Assembly (NCBI GenBank): GCA_937934275.1
Contig: CALHAM010000096.1
Location: 1-36,032, forward strand
From: an uncultured Saprospiraceae bacterium
GTDB taxonomy: Bacteria; Bacteroidota; Bacteroidia; Chitinophagales; Saprospiraceae
Length of the DNA stretch: 36,032 bases
Direction of reading: 5' to 3'
Shown: positions 17,793-26,796 of the stretch, piece by piece
Position numbering within the stretch: the first letter of the stretch is position 1
Layout: each line of letters begins with the position of its first letter
The notes under the pieces: generated by a model
The model's database searches: none
Seen by the model: only the letters and a program-made list of their open reading frames with translations
Told to the model about the DNA's origin: nothing
Made by a program: the position numbers and the translations under genes

Positions 17793-19121
17793 ATGAAAAA
17801 AAACGTTGCCATTCTATTGGCGTTGGCGTTTGGCTTCACTTTGGCCCATGCGCAAGAAGACCCCGCCAAACTAGCCAAACAAGCTGCCCGCGCCTTGACC
17901 AGCTACAACATGGACCCCGGCAGCAATGCTGCTAAATTGGAAGAAGCCAAACAAAAGATCGACCAAGCACTTAAGGCTGAAAGCGCTCAAGCCCTGGTGT
18001 CTGCCTGGCAAACCAAAGGCGAGATTTACAGCACCATCATCCAGCGCGAAATGATGCTTCGTCAGTTGAACCCCACTATGCCCCTTAGCGGCGACAACGA
18101 CGCTTTAGAAGCCTATGAAGCCTTTGAAAAAGCCTACAAGTTAGCCACCAAAAAATACGAAAAAGCCGATGCAGCCAAGGGCATCGCCGAAGTGCAGGGC
18201 TACCTCGTCAACGTCGGCTTGCTGAAGTACGAGGCCCAGGCCTACGACCGCGCTTATCGCTCCTTCGATGCCCTCATCCGAAGCCATGACATCCTGAGCG
18301 CAGAAAAGCTGAAAAGCTACCTCGACAATCCAGAACAGTACGAAAACCAGATCTACGTGGCAGCGCTGTGCGCCCAATTGGCCGGCATGAACGATGAGGC
18401 GGAAATGCACTATATGCGCCTGTACGAAAAAGGGAATGCCCAAGCGGCCGTATACGATGGTTTGTACCAAATAAAAACCGCCAAAAACGACACGCTCGCT
18501 GCCGAGCGCATTCTTCGGGAAGGCCGTCAGAAATACCCCAACGACGGCGCTCTACTGTTTGCCGAAATTAACCTATACTTGAAAAAGGGCGAACTGGACG
18601 GCCTGATAACGCGCCTAAAACAGGCCATCGAACAAGAACCCAACAACCTGAGCCTGTTCATCACCCTGGGCAGTGTGTACGACAACCTGTACCAGCGCGA
18701 AGCCCAAGCGCACAACAACGATAAGGCTACTGAGTACTTCAACGAGGCTAAAAAATATTACGAAAAAGCCATTGAAATAGATCCTAAGGCCAGCGATGCC
18801 TACTACTCGCTCGGCGCCCTCTATTACAACAAAGCCGCCGCGCGTACCCAAGACCTCAATGCCCTGCCGCAAGACGACTACTCAGCCGCAGCTATCAAGA
18901 AATACCAGCAGATACAGAAGGAAATTATGGCCTTCTTTGACGAGGCGCTGCCCTACTTCCAAAAGTCGGAATCGCTTAACCCCAACGATATCAATACGCT
19001 TATTGCTTTGTCGGAAATCTATGCGCGCAAAGACGACCTGGAAAAAGCCAACGAATTCAAAAAGCGCTTAGAAACCGTTCGAGGCGGCGGTAAGAATGCT
19101 GAGCCTTATTTCAAGATGTAG
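17793..19121 (+). CDS. Exported TPR-repeat protein
   Basis: A 442-residue protein with signal peptide MKKNVAILLALAFGFTLAHA (cleavage before QEDP) and helical repeats through the rest. Clear TPR units are at about 240-275 (NDGALLFAEINLYLKKGELD), 285-330 (NLSLFITLGSVYDNLY) and 330-350 (YYEKAIEIDPKASDAYYSLG), with others diverged. It is probably a periplasmic or outer-membrane-associated protein-interaction platform. Homologous exported TPR proteins are frequent in Bacteroidota but mostly uncharacterised; partner unknown. It has its own promoter box and lies 32 bases upstream of the MFS gene, so they may be co-transcribed. Confidence 0.8.
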   Translation: MKKNVAILLALAFGFTLAHAQEDPAKLAKQAARALTSYNMDPGSNAAKLEEAKQKIDQALKAESAQALVSAWQTKGEIYSTIIQREMMLRQLNPTMPLSGDNDALEAYEAFEKAYKLATKKYEKADAAKGIAEVQGYLVNVGLLKYEAQAYDRAYRSFDALIRSHDILSAEKLKSYLDNPEQYENQIYVAALCAQLAGMNDEAEMHYMRLYEKGNAQAAVYDGLYQIKTAKNDTLAAERILREGRQKYPNDGALLFAEINLYLKKGELDGLITRLKQAIEQEPNNLSLFITLGSVYDNLYQREAQAHNNDKATEYFNEAKKYYEKAIEIDPKASDAYYSLGALYYNKAAARTQDLNALPQDDYSAAAIKKYQQIQKEIMAFFDEALPYFQKSESLNPNDINTLIALSEIYARKDDLEKANEFKKRLETVRGGGKNAEPYFKM

Positions 19122-19153
19122 TTGAGCCTTTTAAAAAGGACGCTATTCACTCT

Positions 19154-20395
19154 ATGAAAGAAGAAGCGGTTTTGGCGCCTCGCCTGCTCAACGCCGCCGT
19201 CGTGGTGGCGGCGTTGGGCTATTTTGTGGATATCTACGACTTGTTGCTGTTTGGCTTTGTGCGAGTCAAGAGCCTGCAGTCTTTGGGTTTTTCGGGTCAA
19301 GAGCTCACAGACGTTGGGCTAAAGCTGCTCAATTGGCAAATGGCCGGCATGCTTATTGGCGGCGTGTTGTGGGGGGTGCTGGGCGACAAGCGCGGTCGTG
19401 TTCGCGTGCTCTATTTCTCCATTGCCCTATACTCCATCGCCAATATTCTCAATGGGTTAGTAACCTCTTCGCTCGACTATGCCGTATTGCGTTTTTTGGC
19501 CGGTATTGGTTTAGCGGGCGAGCTGGGTGCGGGCATCACCCTAGTAGCTGAAAGCCTGCCCAAAGACAAGCGCGGCTACGGGACGATGATTGTGGCTTCC
19601 GTGGGTTTAAGCGGCGCCTTGTTGGCGTGGGTGATCGACATGTTTTTCCCCTGGCGGGTATGCTTCTTTATTGGTGGAGGTTTGGGCCTGTTGCTGTTGG
19701 TGTTGCGCGTTAGCGTCAACGAGTCCGGCATGTTTCGCCAGATGGAGGCCACCGAAGGTGTCAGTCGGGGCAACTTTTTAGCGCTGTTCACCAGTTGGGA
19801 TCGCTTTTCGCGTTTTGCTCGGTGTCTGCTCATCGGTTTTCCAACTTGGTTTGTCGTGGGCGTGCTCATTACATTGGCGCCCGAATTTGGCCAGGCCAAA
19901 GGCCTAAAGGGTGTTTCAGCAGGCGACGCCATTGCTGCTTGCTATACGGGCCTCATCCTGGGCGACATTGCCTCGGGCCTCTTGAGCCAATGGTTGCGCA
20001 GCCGCCTAAAGGTGATGTGGTCTTTCCTCATCTTAGACGCCCTGGCTGTGGCCTATTACTTAGCTGCACCCTTTCCCACGAAGGCCATGTTTCACTTTGC
20101 TCATTTCCTCTTAGGCTTTTCGGTGGGCTTTTGGGTCATCTTCGTCACCATTGGGGCCGAGCAGTTCGGCACCAACCTGCGCGCTACGGTGGCAACGTCG
20201 GTGCCCAACTTCGCTCGCGGCATGCTGGTGCCCATCGCCTCGACCTTTCTTTGGCTTAAAAGCCCTGCCATGACCGGCGGTGTCCTTCCTGCTGCCGCCA
20301 TCGTGGGGGCCGCCTGCCTACTCATTGCCTTTACAGCCCTTATCGGCATGAAGGAGACCTTCGACCAGGATTTGAATTACGTAGAGACCATATAG
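19154..20395 (+). CDS. MFS transporter
   Basis: A 413-residue integral membrane carrier with about 12 hydrophobic segments. The loop 2-3 signature appears as GDKRGRVRV (about 77-85), and the fourth segment carries RFLAGIGLAGELGAG (about 116-130) followed by ESLPKDKRG, as in the sugar and metabolite:H+ symporter branches of the major facilitator superfamily. An acidic pair near Asp26 and Asp29 (DIYDLLLF) in the first segment is typical of these carriers. Substrate cannot be told from the sequence: an organic acid or sugar is possible. Only 32 bases separate it from the TPR gene; a new promoter box lies downstream before lpd. Confidence 0.8.
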   Translation: MKEEAVLAPRLLNAAVVVAALGYFVDIYDLLLFGFVRVKSLQSLGFSGQELTDVGLKLLNWQMAGMLIGGVLWGVLGDKRGRVRVLYFSIALYSIANILNGLVTSSLDYAVLRFLAGIGLAGELGAGITLVAESLPKDKRGYGTMIVASVGLSGALLAWVIDMFFPWRVCFFIGGGLGLLLLVLRVSVNESGMFRQMEATEGVSRGNFLALFTSWDRFSRFARCLLIGFPTWFVVGVLITLAPEFGQAKGLKGVSAGDAIAACYTGLILGDIASGLLSQWLRSRLKVMWSFLILDALAVAYYLAAPFPTKAMFHFAHFLLGFSVGFWVIFVTIGAEQFGTNLRATVATSVPNFARGMLVPIASTFLWLKSPAMTGGVLPAAAIVGAACLLIAFTALIGMKETFDQDLNYVETI

Positions 20396-20410
20396 AGCCA
20401 TTCGCCGCCC

Positions 20411-20418
20411 TACCTTTG
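20411..20418 (+). promoter_or_regulatory. -7 promoter box of lpd
   Basis: TACCTTTG is an exact TAnnTTTG box followed by C, 16 bases after the MFS stop and about 44 bases before the lpd ATG. No TTG was found at the usual -33 spacing. Confidence 0.5.
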
Positions 20419-20461
20419 CTCCGCCCTTTGGCTTATCACCGTTTTTCAATCTCCTGTACAC

Positions 20462-21862
20462 ATGAACTTCGACCTCATCGTCATCGGTAGCGGCCCAGGT
20501 GGGTACGTCGCCGCTATACGCGCCTCTCAATTAGGCATGAACACCGCTATCGTCGAGCGCGAAAGCCTCGGCGGCATCTGCCTCAACTGGGGGTGCATCC
20601 CCACTAAAGCACTCCTCAAAAGCGCCCAAGTATTTGAATACCTGCAGCACGCCGAAGACTACGGCATCCACATCGAAGGCAAAAGCAAAGCGGACTTTTC
20701 GGCTATGATCAAACGCAGCCGAAGCGTGGCCGACAGCATGAGCAAGGGCGTGCAGTTCTTAATGAAGAAGAACAAAATCACCGTCATCAACGGCACTGGC
20801 CGTCTCGAGCCTGGGCCTAAGGTGGTTGTTCGAACTCCCGAAGGCCAAGAGGCCGAATACACGGCCAAAAACATCATCATTGCTACTGGAGGGCGCGCCA
20901 AAGAATTGCCCAACCTGCCCATCGACGGCCATCGAGTTATCGAATACCGCCGCGCTATGTCGCTGGAAGAACAACCTAAGCGCATGGTCATCGTCGGCGC
21001 AGGCGCCATTGGCGTTGAGTTTGGGTATTTTTACCACACCCTCGGCACAGAAGTAACGCTCGTAGAGTTCCTCGAACAGGGTTTAGTGCCGCGCGAAGAC
21101 GCCGACGTGTCTAAGGAACTGACTAAAATCTACTCGCGTAGGGGCATGAAAATCCATGCCGGTTGGGCAGTAGAAAGTGTGGACACTTCGGGCAAAGAGG
21201 TAAAAGTCAACATCAGGAGCCGCAAAGACGGCAAAGCGGAGACGCTTGTGTGCGACGTCGTTCTAAGCGCTGCCGGCGTAACGCCTAACACCGAGAATAT
21301 CGGCTTGGAAGCGCTGGGCATCGCCACCGACCGCGGCTACATCCGGGTAGACGAATACTACCGCACCAATGTGCCCGGCGTGTATGCCATTGGCGATGTG
21401 CTGCCTACCCAGGCGCTCGCCCACGTGGCCAGCGCTGAAGGCATTGTCTGCGTAGAGAAAATAGCCGGTCTCCAACCGGAGCCGATCGACTACAATAACA
21501 TCCCGAGCTGCACCTATTGCTCTCCCGAAATCGCCTCTGTAGGCTACACTGAAGCAGCTGCCAAAGAGGCCGGCTACGAGGTGCTAGTGGGCAAATTCCC
21601 CTTTACGGCTTCTGGCAAAGCCAAAGCTGCCGGCGCTCCGGAAGGCTTCGTCAAAGTCATTTTTGATAGAAAGTACGGCGAATGGCTCGGCGCTCACTTC
21701 ATCGGCGCTAATGTTACGGAAATGATTGCCGAAGTGGTGGCTGCGCGCAAGCTGGAGACCACTGGCCACGAAATCATTAAGTCCGTACACCCTCACCCCA
21801 CCATGAGTGAGGCCATTATGGAGGCCACGGCCGCTGCTTATGGAGAGGTCATCCACCTGTAA
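20462..21862 (+). CDS. lpdA: Dihydrolipoyl dehydrogenase
   Basis: A 466-residue FAD flavoprotein, the E3 component that reoxidises dihydrolipoamide of 2-oxoacid dehydrogenase or glycine cleavage complexes with NAD+. Visible are the FAD-binding GSGPGGY (9-15), the redox disulfide GGICLNWGC with Cys40 and Cys45, the NAD-binding VIVGAGAIGVEFG (about 177-189), the second FAD motif YAIGDV (about 309-314), and the C-terminal SVHPHPTMSEA with the catalytic His-Glu pair. Length is usual for the family. No E1 or E2 gene is adjacent, so the assignment to a particular complex is open. It is followed 28 bases later by the LD-carboxypeptidase gene, likely in the same transcript. Confidence 0.95.
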   Translation: MNFDLIVIGSGPGGYVAAIRASQLGMNTAIVERESLGGICLNWGCIPTKALLKSAQVFEYLQHAEDYGIHIEGKSKADFSAMIKRSRSVADSMSKGVQFLMKKNKITVINGTGRLEPGPKVVVRTPEGQEAEYTAKNIIIATGGRAKELPNLPIDGHRVIEYRRAMSLEEQPKRMVIVGAGAIGVEFGYFYHTLGTEVTLVEFLEQGLVPREDADVSKELTKIYSRRGMKIHAGWAVESVDTSGKEVKVNIRSRKDGKAETLVCDVVLSAAGVTPNTENIGLEALGIATDRGYIRVDEYYRTNVPGVYAIGDVLPTQALAHVASAEGIVCVEKIAGLQPEPIDYNNIPSCTYCSPEIASVGYTEAAAKEAGYEVLVGKFPFTASGKAKAAGAPEGFVKVIFDRKYGEWLGAHFIGANVTEMIAEVVAARKLETTGHEIIKSVHPHPTMSEAIMEATAAAYGEVIHL

Positions 21863-21890
21863 GGGTGGGGCCATTAAAAGGTTCTCTGAC

Positions 21891-22913
21891 ATGAAGCGCC
21901 GCTATTTCATTGAAAAAACCCTTTTAGGCGCTGCCGGCTGGTGGCTTGTGAGCGCTGGCAATAGGATTACCTCGCAAAAACCCCCTCGACATAAGCCCGC
22001 TCGCCTGCAACCAGGTGCCACCATCGCCCTCATCGCTCCAGCAGGTCCACTTTCGGAGGAAAAACTGGGAAAGGCCATAGAAAACCTCGCGACCTTGGGC
22101 TATCGCGTGCGCGAAGGCGCTGCTCTGCGCCGCCGCTACGGCTACTTGGCGGGCGAAGATACGGAGCGCCTTCAGGACCTGCATTGGGCCTTTTCCGACC
22201 CTGAGGTGGATGCCATCTGGTGTGCCCGAGGCGGCTACGGCGCCACTCGACTGCTGCCTAAAATAGACTTTCGCCTCATCGCCCGACATCCCAAGCCCTT
22301 CATCGGCTACAGCGACATCACAGCCCTGCATTTGGCCATTGGGCAGCGCACCGGTCTCATCACCTTTCACGCTCCCGGGGCTTCAGCCCAGCTGCCTTCC
22401 GATACGCTGCAACATTTGCGCGCTGTGCTCATGGAACCGCAGGCGCCTTACACCTTAGGCGCCTCGCTTACGGCTACCGACCCGCCGCCTACGACGATTC
22501 GCCCAGGCAAAGCCCATGGCCCACTCGTAGGCGGCAACCTCACCTTATTGGCAGCCCTCGTCGGCACTCCCTTTCAGCCCTCTTTCCGGGGCAAAATCGC
22601 CTTCATCGAAGATGTGGGCGAACAGCCCTACCGCATTGACCGCCTGCTAACTCAACTGCTCCAAACCACCGACCTCCGAAAAGCCGCCGGCATCGCACTG
22701 GGTACTTTCGTGGACTGTGCGCCCAAAAATGGCGACTTCTCGCTCTCCTTGGCCGAAACCTTGCAACTTTGCTTGGGCCACCTCGATATGCCTATCGCCT
22801 ACGGCTTGCCCTTTGGCCACATGGACAACCAAGCCACACTGCCTTATGGCATTCGCGCTGAATTAGACGCCAACAGCCCATCGCTCACGCTCTTAGAGCC
22901 GGCCTGCCGCTGA
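21891..22913 (+). CDS. LD-carboxypeptidase (S66 peptidase)
   Basis: A 340-residue S66-family serine peptidase, which trims the terminal D-Ala from murein tetrapeptides in cell-wall recycling. The catalytic triad is visible: Ser141 in the GYSDI motif, Glu240 in FIEDVGEQPYRID, and His310 in GLPFGH; the oxyanion block is CARGGYGATR (111-120). The ATG at 21891 is preferred over upstream starts because it begins MKRRYFIEKTLLGAAGWWLVS, a signal with an RR-Y-F core similar to twin-arginine motifs; other family members are often cytosolic, so export here is noteworthy. Upstream it follows lpd; its end is only 5 bases from the convergent barrel gene. Confidence 0.9.
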   Translation: MKRRYFIEKTLLGAAGWWLVSAGNRITSQKPPRHKPARLQPGATIALIAPAGPLSEEKLGKAIENLATLGYRVREGAALRRRYGYLAGEDTERLQDLHWAFSDPEVDAIWCARGGYGATRLLPKIDFRLIARHPKPFIGYSDITALHLAIGQRTGLITFHAPGASAQLPSDTLQHLRAVLMEPQAPYTLGASLTATDPPPTTIRPGKAHGPLVGGNLTLLAALVGTPFQPSFRGKIAFIEDVGEQPYRIDRLLTQLLQTTDLRKAAGIALGTFVDCAPKNGDFSLSLAETLQLCLGHLDMPIAYGLPFGHMDNQATLPYGIRAELDANSPSLTLLEPACR

Positions 22914-22918
22914 GGATA

Positions 22919-23836
22919 TCAGCGAAACTCTGGCGGCTTGACCACCGTAAACACGCGCGAAATGTTGAATCCAAAGCGAATACCGTTGGGGCTGCCGAAC
23001 CACCGATCCGTCGTCTCTGTGATGAAACCCTTATACGTCATGTCCGCCGAGTTGGTGAAGTGCAACTGAAACACGTGCCCGCCCGTCTCGACATCGAAGC
23101 CAATAGAAAACACGTTGACGTACTGCGAGGCCAGCTGATTGGGCAACACGTAGTAGTACTCCGCATTGAGCGTAACGCGGCGTGTTAGCCGAACGCGCCC
23201 TGCTATGCCGAGCGAGTACACGTCGTTTTTTTCCGCTCGCGTCTCCACCAAATTGCGGTGTACCAGCGTGGGCATCAGCTGCAGCGTTAGGTAATCGTTG
23301 AACTTGCGCGCCAGCAACACCTGAAAGGTATAGTACAGCCGCGAAGTGAAGTAGTTCTCCCGGTCTGGGTTGGCAAAGCGCACCGTCTTGATCTGGGCAT
23401 CGGCCAAAGCCGATAGGCTGATGGGCATGGTATGTTTGCCGCTGGATTGGCGCAGAACCTTGTATTTGATAAATCCGTCGAAAATCTTTTCCTTACTGCT
23501 GCGCCCTATGCCCACCATGAGCCGCTCGGTGATGCCGTAGTCGAAGCCAAGTCGGATGGTGGCCCCGTCGAGGCCAAACACGTCGTATAGGCCCTGATTG
23601 AGGGGCGAAAAGCGGTGCGAGATTTTAAAGTCCAATACACCCGCCCCGACATTTTCAATGGAATGGCCGTTGACGACGCGCGTCGTTTTGAAGCTGGCCG
23701 TGGCGTACTCCGTCTCCGCTTCCTCTTCCAACAGCGACAGCAGGTCGTCGTTTTGAGCAAGCAGCGCTACCGTACTGCAAGCGTACATCAGTAAGAGTGC
23801 TCCCAGGTAATTGAGCATTGAACAGCGTGGACTCAT
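22919..23836 (-). CDS. DUF5777 family outer-membrane beta-barrel protein
   Basis: A 305-residue exported protein with a signal peptide ending near STVALLAQ and alternating beta strands rich in aromatic residues, ending in FNISRVFTVVKPPEFR. Phrases such as VLDFKISHRFSPLNQGLYDVFGLDGATIRLG, split across two strands, match what I know of DUF5777, a Bacteroidota barrel family of unknown function that is often near cytochrome or redox proteins; no such neighbour is present here. The start at 23836 gives MSPRCSMLNY; an ATG at 23818 (MLNYLGALLLM) would also make a good signal peptide. It converges on the LD-carboxypeptidase with only 5 bases between stops. Confidence 0.75.
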   Translation of the reverse strand: MSPRCSMLNYLGALLLMYACSTVALLAQNDDLLSLLEEEAETEYATASFKTTRVVNGHSIENVGAGVLDFKISHRFSPLNQGLYDVFGLDGATIRLGFDYGITERLMVGIGRSSKEKIFDGFIKYKVLRQSSGKHTMPISLSALADAQIKTVRFANPDRENYFTSRLYYTFQVLLARKFNDYLTLQLMPTLVHRNLVETRAEKNDVYSLGIAGRVRLTRRVTLNAEYYYVLPNQLASQYVNVFSIGFDVETGGHVFQLHFTNSADMTYKGFITETTDRWFGSPNGIRFGFNISRVFTVVKPPEFR

Positions 23837-24045
23837 AGCGATAGATTGTCTGTTTTGTGGTGTGAAGCCAAACGAGGCTTTGCGCCCGAAAGTTCGCTAT
23901 AAGATGCATACAAACGCGTAAGCGTTGCATCGAGTACATGCGCGAGGCTGGAGATGGGCAAAAATCAGGAAGAGCGGTCGCCATGCTAAAATTTTTAGGC
24001 GCAGCCTGTGCCGATGCAAGCGGCGTTTTGCGTCCTTTGCGTGGT

Positions 24046-24936
24046 ATGCAGAAAGCCACTCCGCGGGTTGCTGGCTTCACTTTTGTGCGCAACGCCCTCC
24101 TATACGACTATCCTGTACTGGAGGCTATCCGCTCCATTTTGCCCATATGCAATCACTTTGTGGTGGCCGTTGGCCGCTCTGAGGATGCGACGCTCGACTT
24201 GGTGCGCAGTCTATCGGATGCGCGCTTACACATTGTAGAGACCGTTTGGGATGAGACGCTGCGCACGGGAGGGCGGGTATTGGCCGAGGAGACCAATAAA
24301 GCGTTCGACGCCATACCTGCGGAGTACGATTGGTGTTTCTACATTCAGGCCGATGAGTGCGTACACGAAGAGGATCTTCCCGCCATTCAGGCGGCGATGC
24401 AGCGCTGGCTCGACGACCCTCAGACAGAGGGGCTGCTGTTTCGATATCGCCATTTTTACGGCTCTTATGACTATGTGGGCCTCAGTCGGCGCTGGTACCG
24501 ACGCGAGGTGCGCATTGTGCGCAACGACAAGCGCATCCGCTCTTGGGGCGATGCGCAGGGCTTCCGGTTGGCTGGCCGAAAATTGCGCGTTCGCCTGCTC
24601 GACGCCTATATTTATCATTACGGCTGGGTGAAGCCTCCTGAGGCTCAACAGCGCAAACAGCGCCATTTTCACCGCTGGTGGCATTCCGATGAGGCGGCTC
24701 AGCGGCGCGCGGGCGATGCGCCTGTTTACACTTACGACGGAACGGAACCGCTGGAGCGCTTTGAGGGTACTCACCCGGCCGTCATGCAGCCGCGCATTCA
24801 GGCGCTCAATTGGCACTTCAATGCCGACCCTACGCGCGCCCGATGGTCGTGCAAAGACCGCCTCTCGCGCTGGTTAGAGCAGCACACGGGCTGGAGGCCC
24901 GGCGAATACAAAAATTACCACCTGCTGAGCGACTAA
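24046..24936 (+). CDS. Glycosyltransferase family 2-like protein
   Basis: A 296-residue cytosolic-looking GT-A enzyme. The ATG at 24046 begins MQKATPRVAGFTFVRNALLYD, close to where this family normally starts; in-frame ATGs at 23938 and 23983 would add up to 36 residues of unlikely sequence. Characteristic pieces: AGFTFVRNA, AIRSILPICNHFVVAVG, SEDATLDLV, ETVWDETLRTGG and the metal-binding region FYIQADECVHEEDL. The later part (RWYRREVRIVR, FEGTHPAVM) is as expected for this group of uncharacterised sugar transferases. Substrate unknown; it probably acts on a cell-surface glycan. It stands alone, divergent from the barrel gene and convergent with the FAD protein. Confidence 0.8.
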   Translation: MQKATPRVAGFTFVRNALLYDYPVLEAIRSILPICNHFVVAVGRSEDATLDLVRSLSDARLHIVETVWDETLRTGGRVLAEETNKAFDAIPAEYDWCFYIQADECVHEEDLPAIQAAMQRWLDDPQTEGLLFRYRHFYGSYDYVGLSRRWYRREVRIVRNDKRIRSWGDAQGFRLAGRKLRVRLLDAYIYHYGWVKPPEAQQRKQRHFHRWWHSDEAAQRRAGDAPVYTYDGTEPLERFEGTHPAVMQPRIQALNWHFNADPTRARWSCKDRLSRWLEQHTGWRPGEYKNYHLLSD

Positions 24937-24970
24937 TGCCGCCCTGCAGCGCCTTTGGCCACCTTGCACG

Positions 24971-25001
24971 GTGCGGCAGGGTCGCACTGCTCTATTTTTT
25001 T
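24971..25001 (+). terminator. Possible terminator of the glycosyltransferase gene
   Basis: GTGCG (24971-24975) and CGCAC (24983-24987) pair around a 7-base loop, followed 7 bases later by a run of seven T (24995-25001). The larger TGCCGC/GCGGCA pair around it may add stability. It lies 34 bases beyond the glycosyltransferase stop. Confidence 0.45.
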
Positions 25002-25049
25002 GAGCTGCCAAACCCGAACGCTGTACGGGTGCTCACTTGCGAGGCCTTT

Positions 25050-26639
25050 TCAGCCTTTCAGTGCTGCAGTGATTGCCTGGGCTACTCGTTGCCCATCCAT
25101 AGCTGCGGAGAGGATGCCCCCTGCATAGCCAGCGCCTTCGCCGCACGGATAGAGGAAAGCGGCATCGGGGTGCATAAGCGTTTGTGCATCGCGCGGGATT
25201 CGGATTGGCGCACTGGTTCGGCTTTCCGGAGCCACTACGACGGCTTCAGCCGTGAGGTAACCGCGGAAGAGGCGATGGAAATGCTTCAGGCCGTCGCGCA
25301 GTCTTTGGTAAATGAAAGGCGGTAGCAGCTCGTACAGCGGGGCAGGATACAACCCAGGGATGTAAGATGAGGCTGGCAGGTCGGCAGAGAGCCGCCCGGC
25401 CACGAAGTCGGTGAGGCGCAGGGCGGGTGCCTTTTGACTGCCATCGCCGGCCTCGAACAGGCGGCGTTCCACTTCGGCTTGGAAGGCCAGGTGAGCGAAA
25501 ACGCCGTGGTGTTGCCAGGCTTTCAGGTCGGCCGGCTCTACGGCGGTTACTACGCCCGAATTGGCGAAGGGCGAGTCGCGGCGGCTCATGCTCATGCCGT
25601 TGGTAACGATTTCGCCCGGGGCCGTAGCTGCCGGCACGATGAGGCCTCCTGGGCACATGCAGAAGGAAAACACGCCGCGCTGTTGCACTTGACACGTCAG
25701 GCTGTAGCTGGCTGCCGGCAAGTGCTCAGAGCGCTCGGGTTGGTGGTATTGCACAGCATCTACCAGTGCCTGAGGATGCTCGACGCGCACGCCCAGGGCA
25801 AAGGGCTTGGCTTCGAGGCGAAAGCCGCGCGCGTGAAGGAGCCGATACACGTCGCGCGCGGAATGGCCAGTGGCCAACACGACAGCTTCGGCCAGCCACT
25901 CGCGCGTTGGCCCAGCACCATCGTCTGCAACCGTTTGGGTAACGACACCTACCACCCGCCCATCGCGCAGCAGCAAATCGGTCATCCACTGGCCGAAATG
26001 CACTTCACCGCCGTAGTGCTCTATGGTGGCGCGCAAGTTTTGCACCACGCCGGGCAGCTTGTTGGAGCCAATGTGTGGGTGCGCTTCTATCAGGATGTCG
26101 CTCTTGGCGCCGTGCTCTACCAGCAGGCGCAGCACTTTGCGCCAATCGCCGCGCTTGACGGAGCGGGTGTACAGCTTGCCATCGGAGTAGGTGCCTGCGC
26201 CGCCCTCGCCGAAGCAGTAGTTAGAGTGTGGGTGAACAAGGCCAAACTGCTGGATGGCGCGCAAATCGCGCCTTCGCGCGCGAGCATCTTTCCCTCGCTC
26301 GAGCACAACGGGCCGAATACCGCGCTCGATGAGGGCTAAAGCAGCGAAATAACCCGCTGGGCCAGCACCCACAATCAATACGCGCGGAGCCTGTTCGCCA
26401 ACGGGCTGAAAGCCGCTAAGTACGGCTGGCTCTGCTGAAAAAGCCTCGCCGATCGGATACACTTGTGCGCGTAAGCGGTACACAGGCTCGCGCCCGCGCG
26501 CATCTAAAGAGGCCCGCAACACCTCTACGTGTCCGACTTGAGCGGGCGACAGGCCAGAAGCCTCGGCGGCTTTTTGCCGCAGCCGTTCGGCGTTGCCGCG
26601 CTCCGAAGGAAGAAGCGCAATTTCTACAGTGGTGGCCAT
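25050..26639 (-). CDS. FAD-dependent dehydrogenase (COG2509-like)
   Basis: A 529-residue flavoprotein. The N-terminal ~85 residues are a small alpha/beta domain (EIALLPSERGNAERLRQKAAEASGL in part), followed by the dinucleotide-binding VLIVGAGPAGYFAALALIERG (about 87-107, shown over two turns), the FAD-binding E-R end strand VVLERG, and the phrases FGEGGAGTYSDGKLYTR, CMCPGGLIVPA and SMSRRDSPFANSG, which I associate with the uncharacterised FAD-dependent dehydrogenase group COG2509. The C terminus holds the second FAD motif YPCGEGAGYAGGILSAAMDG. Substrate and partner are unknown. It has a full promoter with correct spacing and is divergent from the tryptophan-repeat gene. Confidence 0.85.
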   Translation of the reverse strand: MATTVEIALLPSERGNAERLRQKAAEASGLSPAQVGHVEVLRASLDARGREPVYRLRAQVYPIGEAFSAEPAVLSGFQPVGEQAPRVLIVGAGPAGYFAALALIERGIRPVVLERGKDARARRRDLRAIQQFGLVHPHSNYCFGEGGAGTYSDGKLYTRSVKRGDWRKVLRLLVEHGAKSDILIEAHPHIGSNKLPGVVQNLRATIEHYGGEVHFGQWMTDLLLRDGRVVGVVTQTVADDGAGPTREWLAEAVVLATGHSARDVYRLLHARGFRLEAKPFALGVRVEHPQALVDAVQYHQPERSEHLPAASYSLTCQVQQRGVFSFCMCPGGLIVPAATAPGEIVTNGMSMSRRDSPFANSGVVTAVEPADLKAWQHHGVFAHLAFQAEVERRLFEAGDGSQKAPALRLTDFVAGRLSADLPASSYIPGLYPAPLYELLPPFIYQRLRDGLKHFHRLFRGYLTAEAVVVAPESRTSAPIRIPRDAQTLMHPDAAFLYPCGEGAGYAGGILSAAMDGQRVAQAITAALKG

Positions 26640-26681
26640 CGTGTGTGTGTTCCGTTTTTATCGGAAAAAGCGTTGCTTAGG

Positions 26682-26709
26682 CAAAGATAGGTCAGCGCTG
26701 AGGTTCCAA
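26682..26709 (-). promoter_or_regulatory. Promoter of the FAD-dependent dehydrogenase
   Basis: On the minus strand TTG (26709-26707), 17 bases, then TATCTTTG (26689-26682), matching the Bacteroidota TTG-N17-23-TAnnTTTG consensus exactly. The start codon at 26639 follows 42 bases after the box. It is the best-formed promoter in the window. Confidence 0.7.
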
Positions 26710-26788
26710 CGGCTTAAATCGGTGAGCAAAAAAGTGCGGTCTTGTGCGTGTTTCAGCGATGTTTTCAACCTCTTTGCCCGCGTCCTCG

Positions 26789-26796
26789 TATGTTTG
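26789..26796 (+). promoter_or_regulatory. -7 box of the tryptophan-repeat gene
   Basis: TATGTTTG is an exact TAnnTTTG box; TTTG at 26773-26776 is present but only 12 bases upstream. The leader to the ATG at 26989 would be about 190 bases, or about 42 bases to the alternative ATG at 26839. Confidence 0.45.

Noticed and set aside
19128-19141. A palindrome CCTTTTAAAAAGG before the MFS gene, considered as a terminator.
   Set aside because: It has no loop to speak of and no T-run, and the MFS gene starts within a few bases.
25434-26339. A 301-codon open frame on the plus strand over the FAD-dependent dehydrogenase gene.
   Set aside because: It is a shadow of the real minus-strand gene, which has all its cofactor motifs. 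The plus-strand product shows no domain, and GC-rich codon bias easily leaves such frames open.
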